Assembly (NCBI GenBank): GCA_052034445.1
Contig: JBPOIN010000165.1
Location: 1-33,003 of the forward strand
DNA: 33,003 bases
Origin: Sterolibacterium sp052034445
GTDB lineage: Bacteria > Pseudomonadota > Gammaproteobacteria > Burkholderiales > Rhodocyclaceae
Reading direction: 5' to 3'
Part shown: one piece after another, positions 1 to 9,900 of the stretch
Numbering within the stretch: the first letter of the stretch is position 1
How the letters are laid out: every line of letters starts with the position of its first letter
The notes under the pieces: generated by a model
What the model was told of the DNA's origin: nothing
The model's database searches: none
The model's input: only the letters and a program-made list of their open reading frames with translations
Program-made: the position numbers and the translations under genes

Positions 1-982
1 CCGTGGTGCAGCCGAGGGTTTCGACGGCGGCGAGTTTCTTGACGATCGCGTGGCGCGCGGCCATGCGCCGCATGCCGAGCGCCAGAGTCACCGTGACCAC
101 GGCCGGCAGACCTTCGGGAATCGCCGCCACGGCCAGCGCAATCGCGGTCATTGCGGTACGCACCAGATCGTCGCCGCGCAGCAGCCCGGCGACGAACATC
201 AGGCCGACCACCAGGCCGGCGATCAGCGCCAGGCGCTTGCCGAGTGCATCGAGCTGGATCTGCAACGGTGTGGAGGATTCGGCAGCATCGGCCAGCAATC
301 CGGCGAGGCGGCCCATTTCGCTGCGCGCGCCCGTGGCGACGACGAGCGCTTCGAGCCGGCCGCGCGTGACCACCGTGTTCATGAACACCATGCAACTTTG
401 TTCGGCGAGCACTGCCGTTTCATCGACCTCGGCCGGGGTCTTGGCCACAGTCATGGATTCGCCGGTCAATGCGGCTTCGGCGACCTCGACGCCCTGCGCG
501 GCGATCACGCGCGCATCGGCCGCCACGCGGTCGCCGGCCTCAAGCAGCAACACATCGCCGGGCGTCAGTTCGCTGGCCTCGATGAGCCGCACTTCGCCAT
601 CGCGCCGCACGCGCGCCGTGGGCGCCAGCATGTTCCTGAGCGCGGCGAGCGCGGCTTCGGCGCGATGCTCCTGAAAGAACCCCAGCGCGGCGTTGAGCAG
701 CACTACCAGCGCAATGACGATGGCGTCCTTCAGTTCGCCGACCAGGCCGGCGAGAAGCGCAGCGCCCAGCAGGATCAGGATCAGCAGACTGCGGAACTGG
801 TCGAGGAACCTGCGCCAGGCCGGGCGCGGCGGTTTTTCGGCCAGCCGGTTGGCGCCGAATTGCGTCAGGCGCTGCGCGACGGTCGCTGCGGCGAGGCCGT
901 GATTCGGGTCGCAGTCGAGCCTGGCGGCGACGTCCGCCGCCGTCAGGGCGTGCCAGGGTGTTGATTGCGCAGGAGAACTCAT
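1..982 (-). CDS. Type II P-type cation-transporting ATPase, N-terminal part (cut by window edge)
   Basis: The first 327 residues of a P-type ATPase are visible. An N-terminal cation-ATPase domain spans roughly residues 8-60. Two membrane helices follow near 63-80 and 86-104, then the actuator domain with the TGES dephosphorylation loop at 173-176. Helices at about 250-267 and 277-300 contain the PEGLP ion-binding motif at 289-293. The window ends just before the expected DKTGT phosphorylation site, so the ion cannot be fixed; the pattern fits the Ca2+/SERCA-like or H+-pumping type II families of about 900 residues. ATG at 982 is used; an in-frame ATG at 988 is equally possible and neither has a strong ribosome site. 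The gene lies 69 bases after pelG on the same strand with no clear terminator between them, so read-through from the pel operon is possible. A link to Pel function is inference only. Confidence 0.9.
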   Translation of the reverse strand, partial: MSSPAQSTPWHALTAADVAARLDCDPNHGLAAATVAQRLTQFGANRLAEKPPRPAWRRFLDQFRSLLILILLGAALLAGLVGELKDAIVIALVVLLNAALGFFQEHRAEAALAALRNMLAPTARVRRDGEVRLIEASELTPGDVLLLEAGDRVAADARVIAAQGVEVAEAALTGESMTVAKTPAEVDETAVLAEQSCMVFMNTVVTRGRLEALVVATGARSEMGRLAGLLADAAESSTPLQIQLDALGKRLALIAGLVVGLMFVAGLLRGDDLVRTAMTAIALAVAAIPEGLPAVVTVTLALGMRRMAARHAIVKKLAAVETLGCTT

Positions 983-1051
983 CGGCATTCAGGCAGGGCC
1001 AGGAGCGTGTTGGATGCCGGATTATGCCCGAGGGTTGCCCACGCCAGTGGT

Positions 1052-2425
1052 CTATTGCAGCATGAAGGTTTCGTATTCGAGGGCATCGAGCTTGCGGCTC
1101 AGGGCGCGGATGCCGACCATGACCGACAGCAGCATCGCCAGCGCGAAGCCGTAGCCGAACCAGCTGGCGCCAAGCTTGAGTGAAATCGCGGTGAACAACA
1201 CGTTGCTGAGCAGCAGCGTGAGTGTCAGCCACACAGCGGTGCGGCGCTGGTCGAGATAGAACAGCACGTTAAGAATGCCCAGCAGCACCACCTGCAGCGC
1301 CGCGCCAACCACGTCGATGAACAGCAGCGGCAGGTACAGCGTCGAGATGCCCAGGGTCTTGAGCAGCACTTCGCCGAGCGAGAACACCACCAGCACCGTG
1401 GTGGCCTGGATCTTGGCGATGTCGAACAGACCGTGCTGGATGTAATACACCATGTGGTTGCGCATGCGCTCGATGTAGTCGAGCGAAGCGCCTTCGCGCA
1501 CGGCGTCGTAGAACTTCTGGTAATACTCGACAAAATCGGTTTCGATGCGGATCAGGAATACCGCCATGCCGGGGATCAACGTCAGGTAGGCGAGGAAGAT
1601 CGGAAAGTCGTAGATGAGCGAGGCGTGCAGCGGTCCGATGATCTGCTGGCCGGTATCGGCCGAGTACCAGAACATGAGCTTGTCGATCCAGATACCGAGG
1701 TTGAAGCAGAAACCGGCGAGCATCAGGCTGGGGTACATCGCGCCGCGCTGCCAGATATCGAAGGCCATGAAACGTTCGGACCAGTAGTTGCGGTAGATCA
1801 GCCAGATCATGCCGGCCAGCAGCAGGAAGTGACCGAGCACGAAGCCCAGCAGCAGGCCTTCCATGTTCAGCACGCTGCTCAGCAGCAGCGAGAGCACGAT
1901 GGTGGCGCTGTAGCCGACAAAGAATATCCACAGAATCGCCCGGTACTCCTTGACGCCCGTGAGGAATACCGTTGCGATCCAGATTGCCGACATGATGGCC
2001 AATCCGAACATGAACAGCAGCCGGTACAGCACGCTTTGCTCGGGGAACAGGAAGATCACGGCCGGCAGCGCGCCGAGCATGCTGAGACTCATGGCCAGCA
2101 ACATCAGGCCGTTGAAATTCGGCAGGATCGAGGCCTTGTCTTCGAGGAACAGGCGGTCGGCGACGAAGCGCGTGAAGGAGAGCTGGACAATGCCGCTGAC
2201 GATCAGCGAAATCAGGAACAGGTAGGTCACGGTGACCTGGAACTGGGCAATGAGTTTGTCGGGCAGCACCACGCCGTAGCTCAGCAGGCCGATCAGCATG
2301 ATGCCGACGATGGACATCACCCACGGGCCGGAGCTGATGATGCCGGCGTAGGAGTAAGCCTGCAGCAGGCCCGAGTAGGTGCGCTTGTGCAGCAGTTTGC
2401 GGAGTTCGAAGCCTATGCCTGCCAT
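1052..2425 (-). CDS. pelG: PelG, inner-membrane Pel polysaccharide transporter
   Basis: This 457-residue polytopic membrane protein has about a dozen hydrophobic helices from residue 20 to the C terminus. The N terminus MAGIGFELRKLL is characteristic of PelG, a family related to MATE/Wzx flippases, and the length matches the roughly 456 residues of the Pseudomonas protein. In the known Pel system PelG works with PelD, PelE and PelF in the inner membrane to make the polymer and move it to the periplasm. The frame is open upstream to 2527, but those codons lie inside pelF and would add 34 non-family residues, so ATG at 2425 is preferred. It overlaps the end of pelF by 13 bases, consistent with translational coupling. 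Confidence 0.95.
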   Translation of the reverse strand: MAGIGFELRKLLHKRTYSGLLQAYSYAGIISSGPWVMSIVGIMLIGLLSYGVVLPDKLIAQFQVTVTYLFLISLIVSGIVQLSFTRFVADRLFLEDKASILPNFNGLMLLAMSLSMLGALPAVIFLFPEQSVLYRLLFMFGLAIMSAIWIATVFLTGVKEYRAILWIFFVGYSATIVLSLLLSSVLNMEGLLLGFVLGHFLLLAGMIWLIYRNYWSERFMAFDIWQRGAMYPSLMLAGFCFNLGIWIDKLMFWYSADTGQQIIGPLHASLIYDFPIFLAYLTLIPGMAVFLIRIETDFVEYYQKFYDAVREGASLDYIERMRNHMVYYIQHGLFDIAKIQATTVLVVFSLGEVLLKTLGISTLYLPLLFIDVVGAALQVVLLGILNVLFYLDQRRTAVWLTLTLLLSNVLFTAISLKLGASWFGYGFALAMLLSVMVGIRALSRKLDALEYETFMLQ

Positions 2426-3972
2426 GCGAAATTCTTCTGGTAGAGGTGGTGATAGCGGTCGAACATCATCTGTTGCGAATAATAGGTTTCGACGCGCGCC
2501 ATGCCGGCGCGGCTGGCGCGTTGCCATTCAGCGGGGTCGCTCAGTATCTCGATGGCGGCATTCGCCAGCGCCTCGGGGTCGGCGATGCGCACCACCCGGC
2601 CGGCAGCACCGAGCTCGGCATCGGCGCCGGGCAGCCCATGTACCAGCTGGCTGCACGAACCGACATCGGTGGCGAGCGCCGGCACACCGGCCGCGTAGCC
2701 TTCGAGAATGACCAGCGGCAGCGCTTCGCTGATCGAACTGAGAACCACCAGGCCGATCTGCGGCAGCAGTTCGGTCATCTGCTGGAAGCCAAGAAATTTG
2801 ACATGTTTTTCAAGATCGAGGCGCTGGACCAGTTGCCGACATTCCTCGGCATAGGCCGGATCCTCGTCCTCGGGGCCGGCAATCCAGCCTTGGGCATCCG
2901 GAATCTGGTTGACGACCTTGCGCATGGCGCGGATGAAGGTCTTGATGTCCTTGATCGGCACCACGCGGCCGATCAGGCACAGCACGGGTGGCGGGGTCGG
3001 CGGGCGCCCGGCGCGCAGCGGCGCGAAGCGCGCGATATCGACGCCGTTGGGAATGCTGTGGGTGCGTTCAAGCGGGGCGCCGTCCTGCAGCTGGCGCAGG
3101 TGATTGGCTTCGAACAGCGCGACGATATCGTCGGCGGACTGATAAGTCAGATAGCCCAGATGTTCGAAGAAGCGGATCCACAGCTGACGGTAATAACCGA
3201 GTTGCGCGGCATCACGCTCGAAGGTGCTGCGGTTGTCGTGGATCCAGGCGGCCTGATACAGGTCGATCTTGCGTTCCTTGACGTAGATGCCATGCTCACT
3301 GAGCATGAACGGACGCGGGTTCAGATGCTTGAGCAACAGGCCCAGCACACCCGCGTAACCCGTCGATATCGAATGGTAGATCCGCGCGCGCGGCGCGCGT
3401 TCGGCCGCCGCCCGCAGTTGCCAGAACGGCGTGTGGATGGTGCGGATGGTCCAGAAGTAATCGACAAACGATGGGTCGGTGCTGTACTGCCGGTAGCTTT
3501 GCTTGATGAAATCCCAGGATTCCATGCCATGCAGGAACATCTCGTGGCTCAGCAGGCCGCCCGGATGGGCTTCACCGGCCAGCCGGGCGAACAGGTGCGG
3601 GCATTCCGGATGCTTGAGGTTGCTGTGAAACAGTTCATGCATGCGTTCGACCAGCGCCATGGTTTGCGGCTTGACGTGCATCGGTTTGATCGCCGCCCGC
3701 TCATGGGGTTCAAACAGATACAGGGTGTCGAGATGCACGAGGTTGTCGGGCAACGCGTAGCGCATCGGGCCGTAGTCGGCGCGCTGGCTGCCGATGAATA
3801 TCGCCCCGAAGCGGATCTGCGGAAACCCACGGATGATCTGATTCACCCAGCTCGACACGCCGCCCGAGACATAGGGAAAGGTGCCTTCGAGCAACAGCAG
3901 GACATCGACCTCGGCGGCCTTTGGCAGAGGCTCCTGGCGGTGATCAGAGATGGGCGTGGCTGGGTTTGTCAT
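2413..3972 (-). CDS. pelF: PelF, cytosolic GT4-type glycosyltransferase for Pel polymer
   Basis: The 519-residue protein has a GT-B fold of the GT4 family. Its N-terminal domain begins near residue 22 with a beta strand and a glycine-rich loop (EGTFPYVSGGVSSW, 29-42), typical of PelF. The C-terminal nucleotide-sugar domain has the IPNGVD segment (307-312), a GR near 335 and the E-x7-E motif at E416/E424. Known PelF uses UDP-linked hexosamines (UDP-GlcNAc/GalNAc) in the cytosol and associates with PelD, PelE and PelG. The frame is open to 4077, but ATG at 3972 gives a family-like length (Pseudomonas PelF is about 507). It overlaps the end of pelE by 29 bases and runs 13 bases into pelG. Confidence 0.95.
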   Translation of the reverse strand: MTNPATPISDHRQEPLPKAAEVDVLLLLEGTFPYVSGGVSSWVNQIIRGFPQIRFGAIFIGSQRADYGPMRYALPDNLVHLDTLYLFEPHERAAIKPMHVKPQTMALVERMHELFHSNLKHPECPHLFARLAGEAHPGGLLSHEMFLHGMESWDFIKQSYRQYSTDPSFVDYFWTIRTIHTPFWQLRAAAERAPRARIYHSISTGYAGVLGLLLKHLNPRPFMLSEHGIYVKERKIDLYQAAWIHDNRSTFERDAAQLGYYRQLWIRFFEHLGYLTYQSADDIVALFEANHLRQLQDGAPLERTHSIPNGVDIARFAPLRAGRPPTPPPVLCLIGRVVPIKDIKTFIRAMRKVVNQIPDAQGWIAGPEDEDPAYAEECRQLVQRLDLEKHVKFLGFQQMTELLPQIGLVVLSSISEALPLVILEGYAAGVPALATDVGSCSQLVHGLPGADAELGAAGRVVRIADPEALANAAIEILSDPAEWQRASRAGMARVETYYSQQMMFDRYHHLYQKNFAWQA

Positions 3973-4990
3973 GATCGAGGGGCAAGCTGTCGCGCCCGTT
4001 CCAGAAATCGGTGATGGCGCGCGAGCGCGAGACCATGTTGAGTTCCGCCAGGCGGCCCATGAAATTGCGCACCACATCGAATCGGCGTTCGAGATAGGCG
4101 ATCTCCGCCAGATAGGGCAGGGTCGAGGTTTCCGGGTGGCCCAGCGTTCCGGCGTAGATCAGTGCGCTCTTGGCTTCGGCCAGCTTGCCCTGGGCCAGCA
4201 GGATGCGCCCCTTGAGGAATAGCAGGCCCGAATCAATGGGCTGTTCGAGTTCGAGCGCCCGCGTCAGATAGTGCAGCGCGTCGCGCAGTGTGTGACGGCG
4301 CAGCTCGCCCTGGGTGAGTGAGGCGTACACGAGCTCCCAGTGCAGTTCGGCGAGGCGGCGCAGGCAGGCGTAGCGCTGCTCGACGCTGAGATCCTGTTCG
4401 AGATTGCGGCGCTCCTCATGGATATGCAGCGAGAGCTTCTTTTCTTCCGCATCCAGCATGCCGAAGGCGATCAGGCGGATGTCGTCGGTCGCATCGCCGA
4501 GCAGATCTTCGAGGATCGGGTTGGCGACGCGGCTGGGGATGGATTGCAGCGTGATCAGCGAGTTCATGCGGATCGCGTCGGGCACGTTGCTGGTCAGGCG
4601 CGAACGCACGGCCGACTGGGCCGAGTGGGTGGATTCCTTGTTGCTTGAGAGGTTGTATTCGGGCAGGTCGAGCGACTGCGGTGTGGCCATCACGGTCGAA
4701 CTGCGCAAGCGGCGCAGCGTCAGCTGCGTCACGAGCAGCAGGCTGACGGGGCCCAGCACCGGCGTCACGAAGGCAAAGTTGAAAATCAGCAGCCAGACCG
4801 GCAGGCGCGGCGTCCGGTATTTGTGCGGCAGCATGACGTAGGTCATGGTGGCGATGATCGCGCAGCACAAGGCATGCAGCATGAAGATGGCGAAAAACGT
4901 GGCGAGCGAATTCGACAGCGGCCAGTGCGTCATGAACAGGCCGAGGTCGGCAAGCACCGCCTGCCATCCCCATTTGAGCAGTGCCTTCAT
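3944..4990 (-). CDS. pelE: PelE, inner-membrane TPR protein of Pel synthase complex
   Basis: The 348-residue protein has two membrane helices near residues 29-52 and 64-88. A mostly helical cytosolic domain follows, with TPR-like repeats from about residue 225 (for example the alternating small and aromatic residues at 245-310). Length and layout match PelE (about 329 residues in Pseudomonas), which binds PelD and PelG in the inner-membrane complex and is thought to help recruit PelF. The ATG start at 4990 overlaps the pelD stop as ATGA, and the 3' end overlaps pelF by 29 bases. The identification rests on order, architecture and size, since PelE sequences diverge quickly. Confidence 0.9.
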   Translation of the reverse strand: MKALLKWGWQAVLADLGLFMTHWPLSNSLATFFAIFMLHALCCAIIATMTYVMLPHKYRTPRLPVWLLIFNFAFVTPVLGPVSLLLVTQLTLRRLRSSTVMATPQSLDLPEYNLSSNKESTHSAQSAVRSRLTSNVPDAIRMNSLITLQSIPSRVANPILEDLLGDATDDIRLIAFGMLDAEEKKLSLHIHEERRNLEQDLSVEQRYACLRRLAELHWELVYASLTQGELRRHTLRDALHYLTRALELEQPIDSGLLFLKGRILLAQGKLAEAKSALIYAGTLGHPETSTLPYLAEIAYLERRFDVVRNFMGRLAELNMVSRSRAITDFWNGRDSLPLDHDKPSHAHL

Positions 4991-6339
4991 GCGCTGAAAA
5001 TCCTTGCCAGGGCTTCGACCGGATCTTCATGGGCGAAGTCGATGGGCTGCACGGTGACTTTCTGTTCGTCGAGACCGCCGCCGAAATTTGCCTTGAGCCA
5101 GTGGTCGATGCGGAAAATGAAGCCTTCCATGGCGGCTGCCGAAGCGAAGGGCATGAGTACCGCGATCACTGGCGTGTCGCCGATGGCGGTTTGCCAGAAC
5201 ACATCCAGACCGCGTTTGATGCGCAGCAGCTGGGCCGGGATTTCGTCGCGATTGGCGCCGTTGAAGCGCAGGATGACGATATGGCTGGTAATCCGGCTCA
5301 TGCGTTGCAGCCGCATCATGCGTGCGGTTTCTTCGGCGAAGGATTCGGGTATCGCCGCCAGGCGTTGCTGGATGCGATGCACTTCGGGCGCCGTGCGCAG
5401 GCTGTCGGCGTAGTAGGCCAGAATCACGCCGATCATTTGCAGGTTCTCGGCATTCAGCGAGAAGAACGGCATGCGCGTGATGGCCAGAACGCCGATCACG
5501 GTGTCGTCGCTGGCGATGATGGGGGCGACGACGAGCTGGTTCGATTTGCGTTCGAGCGACACCTCGCTGCTGGCGATGTGGGCGAGCGCGCGTTTTTCCT
5601 GCATCAGCAGCAGCAGTTCGTCGTCGGCGTGTAGCGGTGCAGGTTCGCCGATCGAGGTCACATGCCTGCCAATCGTCAGCGTCAGCCGATCGTCATGGAT
5701 CAGATATACGTTCGCCGACTCGATGTTGCCGTACTGGACCAGCAGTTGCAGCAGATCGTCAATGCCCGGCAGGGCTTCGTGCGGTTGCGGCGGTTGGGTC
5801 ACAACGTTGCGCATTTGCACCAGTGCGTCGCGCAGCGAACCGGGACGCGCGAGCATTTCCTGCTCAAGCCGGTCGTGCGAGAGGTTCAGCAGGAAATGGC
5901 GTTTGGTCAGGCGCGCCAGACGCTCCGTGAGGTAGACATTGGTTTCGTCCATGCGCGTGTTGCGATCGCGCCAGACTTCGCTGAATTCGCCGCAGATCAG
6001 CACCAGCAGGCCGCCGCCGATGAATTCACTGCGCGGGAATTCGGCCGTGCTGATGCCGAGCGCATTCGCCAGCAGCCATTCGCCAAGAATCAGCAGGCTG
6101 CTCATGAGGCCCGGCACGACGCCGTACAGCAGCGCGATCAGAATCGGCGCGAACCACAGCCAGGGAAACTCGGCTTGCGCGAGCAGCGGGTCGGTTGGAT
6201 GCGTGAGCCAGCTGACACCGAGGATCAGCACCGAAATACCGAGCGTTTCGAGCCATTTCCGGTACTCGGGGTAATCCTGCGCGAGCAGCGATTTGGGGAT
6301 CAGCTGTCGCCAGAAGGGGGAAATTCGCACTGTAGCCAC
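4987..6339 (-). CDS. pelD: PelD, c-di-GMP receptor with GAF and degenerate GGDEF domains
   Basis: The 450-residue protein has about four membrane helices within residues 30-122, a short coiled-coil stretch near 130-165, a GAF-like domain around 185-315 and a degenerate GGDEF domain from about 345 to the end. No GGDEF active-site motif is present. The inhibitory-site motif RxxD is kept as R376-G-L-D379, and R410 lies at the spacing of the third c-di-GMP contact of Pseudomonas PelD (R367, D370, R402). Polymer production is therefore probably switched on by c-di-GMP. The start is GTG at 6339, with an AGGGA ribosome site 6 bases upstream. It lies 39 bases after pelC and overlaps pelE as ATGA. Confidence 0.95.
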   Translation of the reverse strand: MATVRISPFWRQLIPKSLLAQDYPEYRKWLETLGISVLILGVSWLTHPTDPLLAQAEFPWLWFAPILIALLYGVVPGLMSSLLILGEWLLANALGISTAEFPRSEFIGGGLLVLICGEFSEVWRDRNTRMDETNVYLTERLARLTKRHFLLNLSHDRLEQEMLARPGSLRDALVQMRNVVTQPPQPHEALPGIDDLLQLLVQYGNIESANVYLIHDDRLTLTIGRHVTSIGEPAPLHADDELLLLMQEKRALAHIASSEVSLERKSNQLVVAPIIASDDTVIGVLAITRMPFFSLNAENLQMIGVILAYYADSLRTAPEVHRIQQRLAAIPESFAEETARMMRLQRMSRITSHIVILRFNGANRDEIPAQLLRIKRGLDVFWQTAIGDTPVIAVLMPFASAAAMEGFIFRIDHWLKANFGGGLDEQKVTVQPIDFAHEDPVEALARIFSA

Positions 6340-6378
6340 GGTCGTCCCTGGGGGTGTTGAACGCGCAATTCGCCGCGC

Positions 6379-6945
6379 TTAGCGCGCGGCGGTCTTGCCG
6401 CCGATGAGCGGCAGGCCGGCGATCAGTGTTTCGATCTGGCTCTGGGCCACGGCGGCGAGCGCCTGCCGGCTCCAGCCGCTGTGGGCGCCCGAAGCGCTCC
6501 AGACCACCTGATTGCTGGCGAGATCGACCACCTGCAGCGTGATGCCGACCGCGGGTTCGCCGTCGATGCCGACCTTGTAGCGCCATTCCTCGACGGCGCC
6601 GGTCACGCCGTAACGCACGCCTTGCTCGCGCGCCCATTTTTTGGCTTCTTCGGCGACGCGTTGCTCGGTGGGCTCGAACAGTGTGTCGCGCGTGAGCGTT
6701 GGCGGATAACGCAGCAGATCGACGATGCCGCGCTGGCGCAGCAGATGGTCGGTCAGCATTTCCGCCGCCAGCGCCGCCTGCGGCGTGTCGGTGTGATTGG
6801 CGATCGGCAACAGCGCCCATTTGGCGCCCTGATCGAGCACATTGGGGGCCGAGATCGAATTCACGCCGGCGCAGCCGCCGAGCAGGAACAGCGTCAGGAA
6901 CAGATAAATCGCGTGCCGAAAGCGGCCGAAGTGGATGGATGTCAT
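6379..6945 (-). CDS. pelC: PelC, outer-membrane lipoprotein of Pel export
   Basis: The 188-residue protein has a basic N terminus, a hydrophobic stretch at 12-24 and the lipobox LLGGC with acylated cysteine at 25. Residue 26 is Ala, not Asp, so outer-membrane sorting is expected. The mature domain of about 164 residues fits PelC, which in Pseudomonas forms a 12-subunit ring on the inner leaflet of the outer membrane and funnels polymer to the PelB barrel. The ATG at 6945 is preceded by GGGAGA, which abuts the pelB stop codon; the gap between the genes is 12 bases. A Trp-containing C-terminal half (for example W149, W158) is visible. The call relies on lipobox, size and operon position. Confidence 0.93.
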   Translation of the reverse strand: MTSIHFGRFRHAIYLFLTLFLLGGCAGVNSISAPNVLDQGAKWALLPIANHTDTPQAALAAEMLTDHLLRQRGIVDLLRYPPTLTRDTLFEPTEQRVAEEAKKWAREQGVRYGVTGAVEEWRYKVGIDGEPAVGITLQVVDLASNQVVWSASGAHSGWSRQALAAVAQSQIETLIAGLPLIGGKTAAR

Positions 6946-6957
6946 GATGCTTCTCCC

Positions 6958-9900
6958 TTAAAAATAATGTCGATAGCGAATCGAAAACTGGCGCGTCAGC
7001 GCACCGGTGGCCGGTATGCCGGCATTGCCATTACTTGTGCCGCCGAGGTTCTGTTCGAGCTGGATACGCAGATGATCCTCGCCGTCGAGTGCGCCGGCGG
7101 CGCCGAGCGTTGCCGAATAGCCGGCGCCGTTCAGCCGGCTGGCGGTGCGGCAGGCATCGAAGAACGGGCGCCAGGCGCGCGAATAGGTGTCCTGCAGGCT
7201 TTGTCCGGCGATATTCTCGCCCATGCTAACGCACAGTCCCGCGCTGCTGTTGCTTTCGGGGATGAAGTAGCGGGCGGCATCAACGGCGCCAGTGGCGATT
7301 TCGGTTTGTACCGCAGGCGCAAGTTCAGCCAGCGTGCGGGCAGCGGGATTGCCGTCTGCTGTCAGCAGCTGGCGGTTCACGAATACGCGGGCGCGCCAGT
7401 CGGGGTATTCGGTGCGGAAACGGTAGCCGGCCTCGATTTCGAGCGACTTGCCGTGGCCGAGTGTCTCGCCGAACTGACTGCGATACACGGCCCAGCGCGG
7501 TGTGATGCGGATATCTTCGCGCTTGCCGAGGGTGTAGCTGAGGTTCAGACGCAACGAATCCTCCCCTCCGGCAACGCGCAAGGGAACGCTTTCGCTGCTC
7601 GCATCGCGGCGCGCGAGCGTGGCGTCGAGCGCCAGGCGTTGCGATTCGCTCCAGTTGTGCTGCAGCCGCCAGCCGGTGTTGGCGGCCAGCTCGTTGCGCC
7701 GGAACAGGGCGAATTCGGTGCTGCTGCGATTACCGAGCCAGCGCAGGCCGAGATTCGTCAGTTGCTCGGTATTGCGCACCAGCGGAGCGAATTCCGCCGT
7801 GTCGCTGCGTTGGCGCAGTTTCGACCAGCCCAGCAGCACCTGCAGTTTGCGGTCGGCGCTCAGGCGCGCATCCAGCGTGCCGGTATGGCCACGCAAGGGG
7901 CCGAACAGGTCGCGCGAGGCGCCGAACTGCAGATAATTGGCGTGCTGCGGCGCATGAATGCGGTAGCGATCATACAGATCGTCGTCCACATCGCTGGCTT
8001 CGAGGCCGCGGAAACCGATGTCGAGTGCTTGCGGCCAGTGCTCGAGCGCATAGGCGGTGTCATAGCGGTTGTAGATCGGCAGGCCGGCGGCCTGCTTTTC
8101 GAGCAGTTGCGCCATGGTCTCGGTATCGTTCAGCTGCAGTGCGCTCTGGCTGGCACCCCAGAGCGGCGCCTGACTGCGCTTGGCCTTGTCGTCGCCGGCA
8201 GGCAGGACGTTGCGCTGCGGCGCCGCGGCAGTCCGCGCGGCGAGCTGGCGCGCATAGCGCAGCCAGAGCCAGGAGCGTGCGTTCGGGAAGTTTTCCTTGT
8301 TGATGGCCCAGCCGAGGATCAGGTCGTTGGTTTGCTGATCGTCGCCTTGTTCGTCGTGCGATTCTTCCAGCCCGCGCAGACGGTTGGCGACCTTGCGCAC
8401 CAGTTCGAGTCCCGGATCGCCGGGTTGATTCAGCAACGCGAGACGCGCGAGAGCCAGCAGATCGGGCTGGTTGCCGAGCGGCGGCGTCAGATTGGGTTGC
8501 GGGTGAAGCTTGCGCAACTGTATCCAGGCATGGCGGCGGATGCGCTCGGCCATGCCGCCCTGTTGCAGACGGTCGAGCGCATCGGCGTAATTCAGGAGCA
8601 GCAGCAGATCGTCGGGCTGGCGGCGGATCTGCTTGCGATACCAATGCGCGGCTTCACGATAGCGATCGAGCGCATGCTGCGCGCTGGCGAACGGCAGCCA
8701 GTAGGCGGCTTCCTGTTCGGCGCGCGGCGCAAGTCGGGCCAGTAGCTCGCGCAGGGCGTCAACGCGCCGGGTGTCGATCAGGAACCAGATGGCGGCCGCG
8801 CCGACCTCGGCGTTGTTGCCGTCGAGCTTGAGCGCTGCGCTCAGATCGGCCCAGGCCGGGTCGAGCGCCCGGCGCGCCTGGTGATACCGGGCGCGCAGCA
8901 CAAGAAATTGGGCGTATTGCGGAGCGAGGCGCAGTGCGCCAAGTTGCGCGGCCGTCAGGCCCTGGTGGATACGCTGTTGGGCGGGCAGATTGCCGCGTTC
9001 GTCCTGGATGCTCAGGGCCAGCAGCAGGTAATCGGGGTTGTCGAAGCGGCGATAGGCATCAAGCGCGAGGTCGGCGGCCTGTTCGGGGTGATGCTGGCGC
9101 ACGAGGAAAATCAGCCGCGACCAGTCGGCTGCGCTGGCTGTCTGGCTGGTTGCATAGTGTTTGTAGGCCTGTTCGGCGCTGGCCAGTTCACCGAGCTCCC
9201 AGGCCGTGTTGCCGAGCAGACGCCAGAACTCCGTCATTTCAGCCGGCACATGCACACGCTGGGCTTGCAGCAGCGCATGGGCTTCGGTCGTCCGGTCCTT
9301 GCGCATCAGCAGTACGGCTGTACGCAAGACGGTGGCGAGCGGAAATGGCTGGCGGGCGATACGTTCGCCATACAACCGCAGCGCACGCTCGTCGTCGCCG
9401 CCATGCTCGGCGAGGCTGGCGGCATGTTCGAGCAGTAGCGGGTCCTGCAGGCGCCGGTATTGCGCTTCGAAATACAGCGCGCCCTCCTGCGGTTTCGAGG
9501 CTTGCTCGTACAGTTCGGCAATTTCGCCGAACTCGGCGGGTGTCGGCGTCTTGCGCGTGGCGCGCAGACGCCAGATCTCCAGCAGGGTGTCCGGGCTGTC
9601 GGAAAGCGCGGAGAGTCGCAACAAGGCTTTGAACGTCGCATCACTGCGGTCGCCATGATCGAACAGGTATTTCCAGTTTTCCCAGGCAATTGTCGGGCGC
9701 CGCGTCCATTCGGCGACCTGCGCGAGTTTGCGGCGCCACTCGTGGTTCTCCGGCACGTTGGCGACAGCCTTGTGCGCAATGCGGAAGGCTTGCTGTTGAT
9801 CGCCGTTGGCGAGCAGGATGCCGTAGGCGAGCAGGTAATCCTCGTGGTTGAACGGCTGCAGGTTGTCGGGCGTGGTGTTTTCTGCGCCGGGGCGGTCGGC

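Noticed and set aside
540..1232. A 230-codon minus-strand frame overlapping the ATPase gene
   Set aside because: The ATPase frame (TGES, PEGLP, membrane helices) is the real one; this frame is Arg/Ala rich and motif-free.
6481..8745. A 754-codon plus-strand frame opposite pelB and pelC
   Set aside because: It is an antisense shadow of two well-supported pel genes, with repetitive composition and no family motif.
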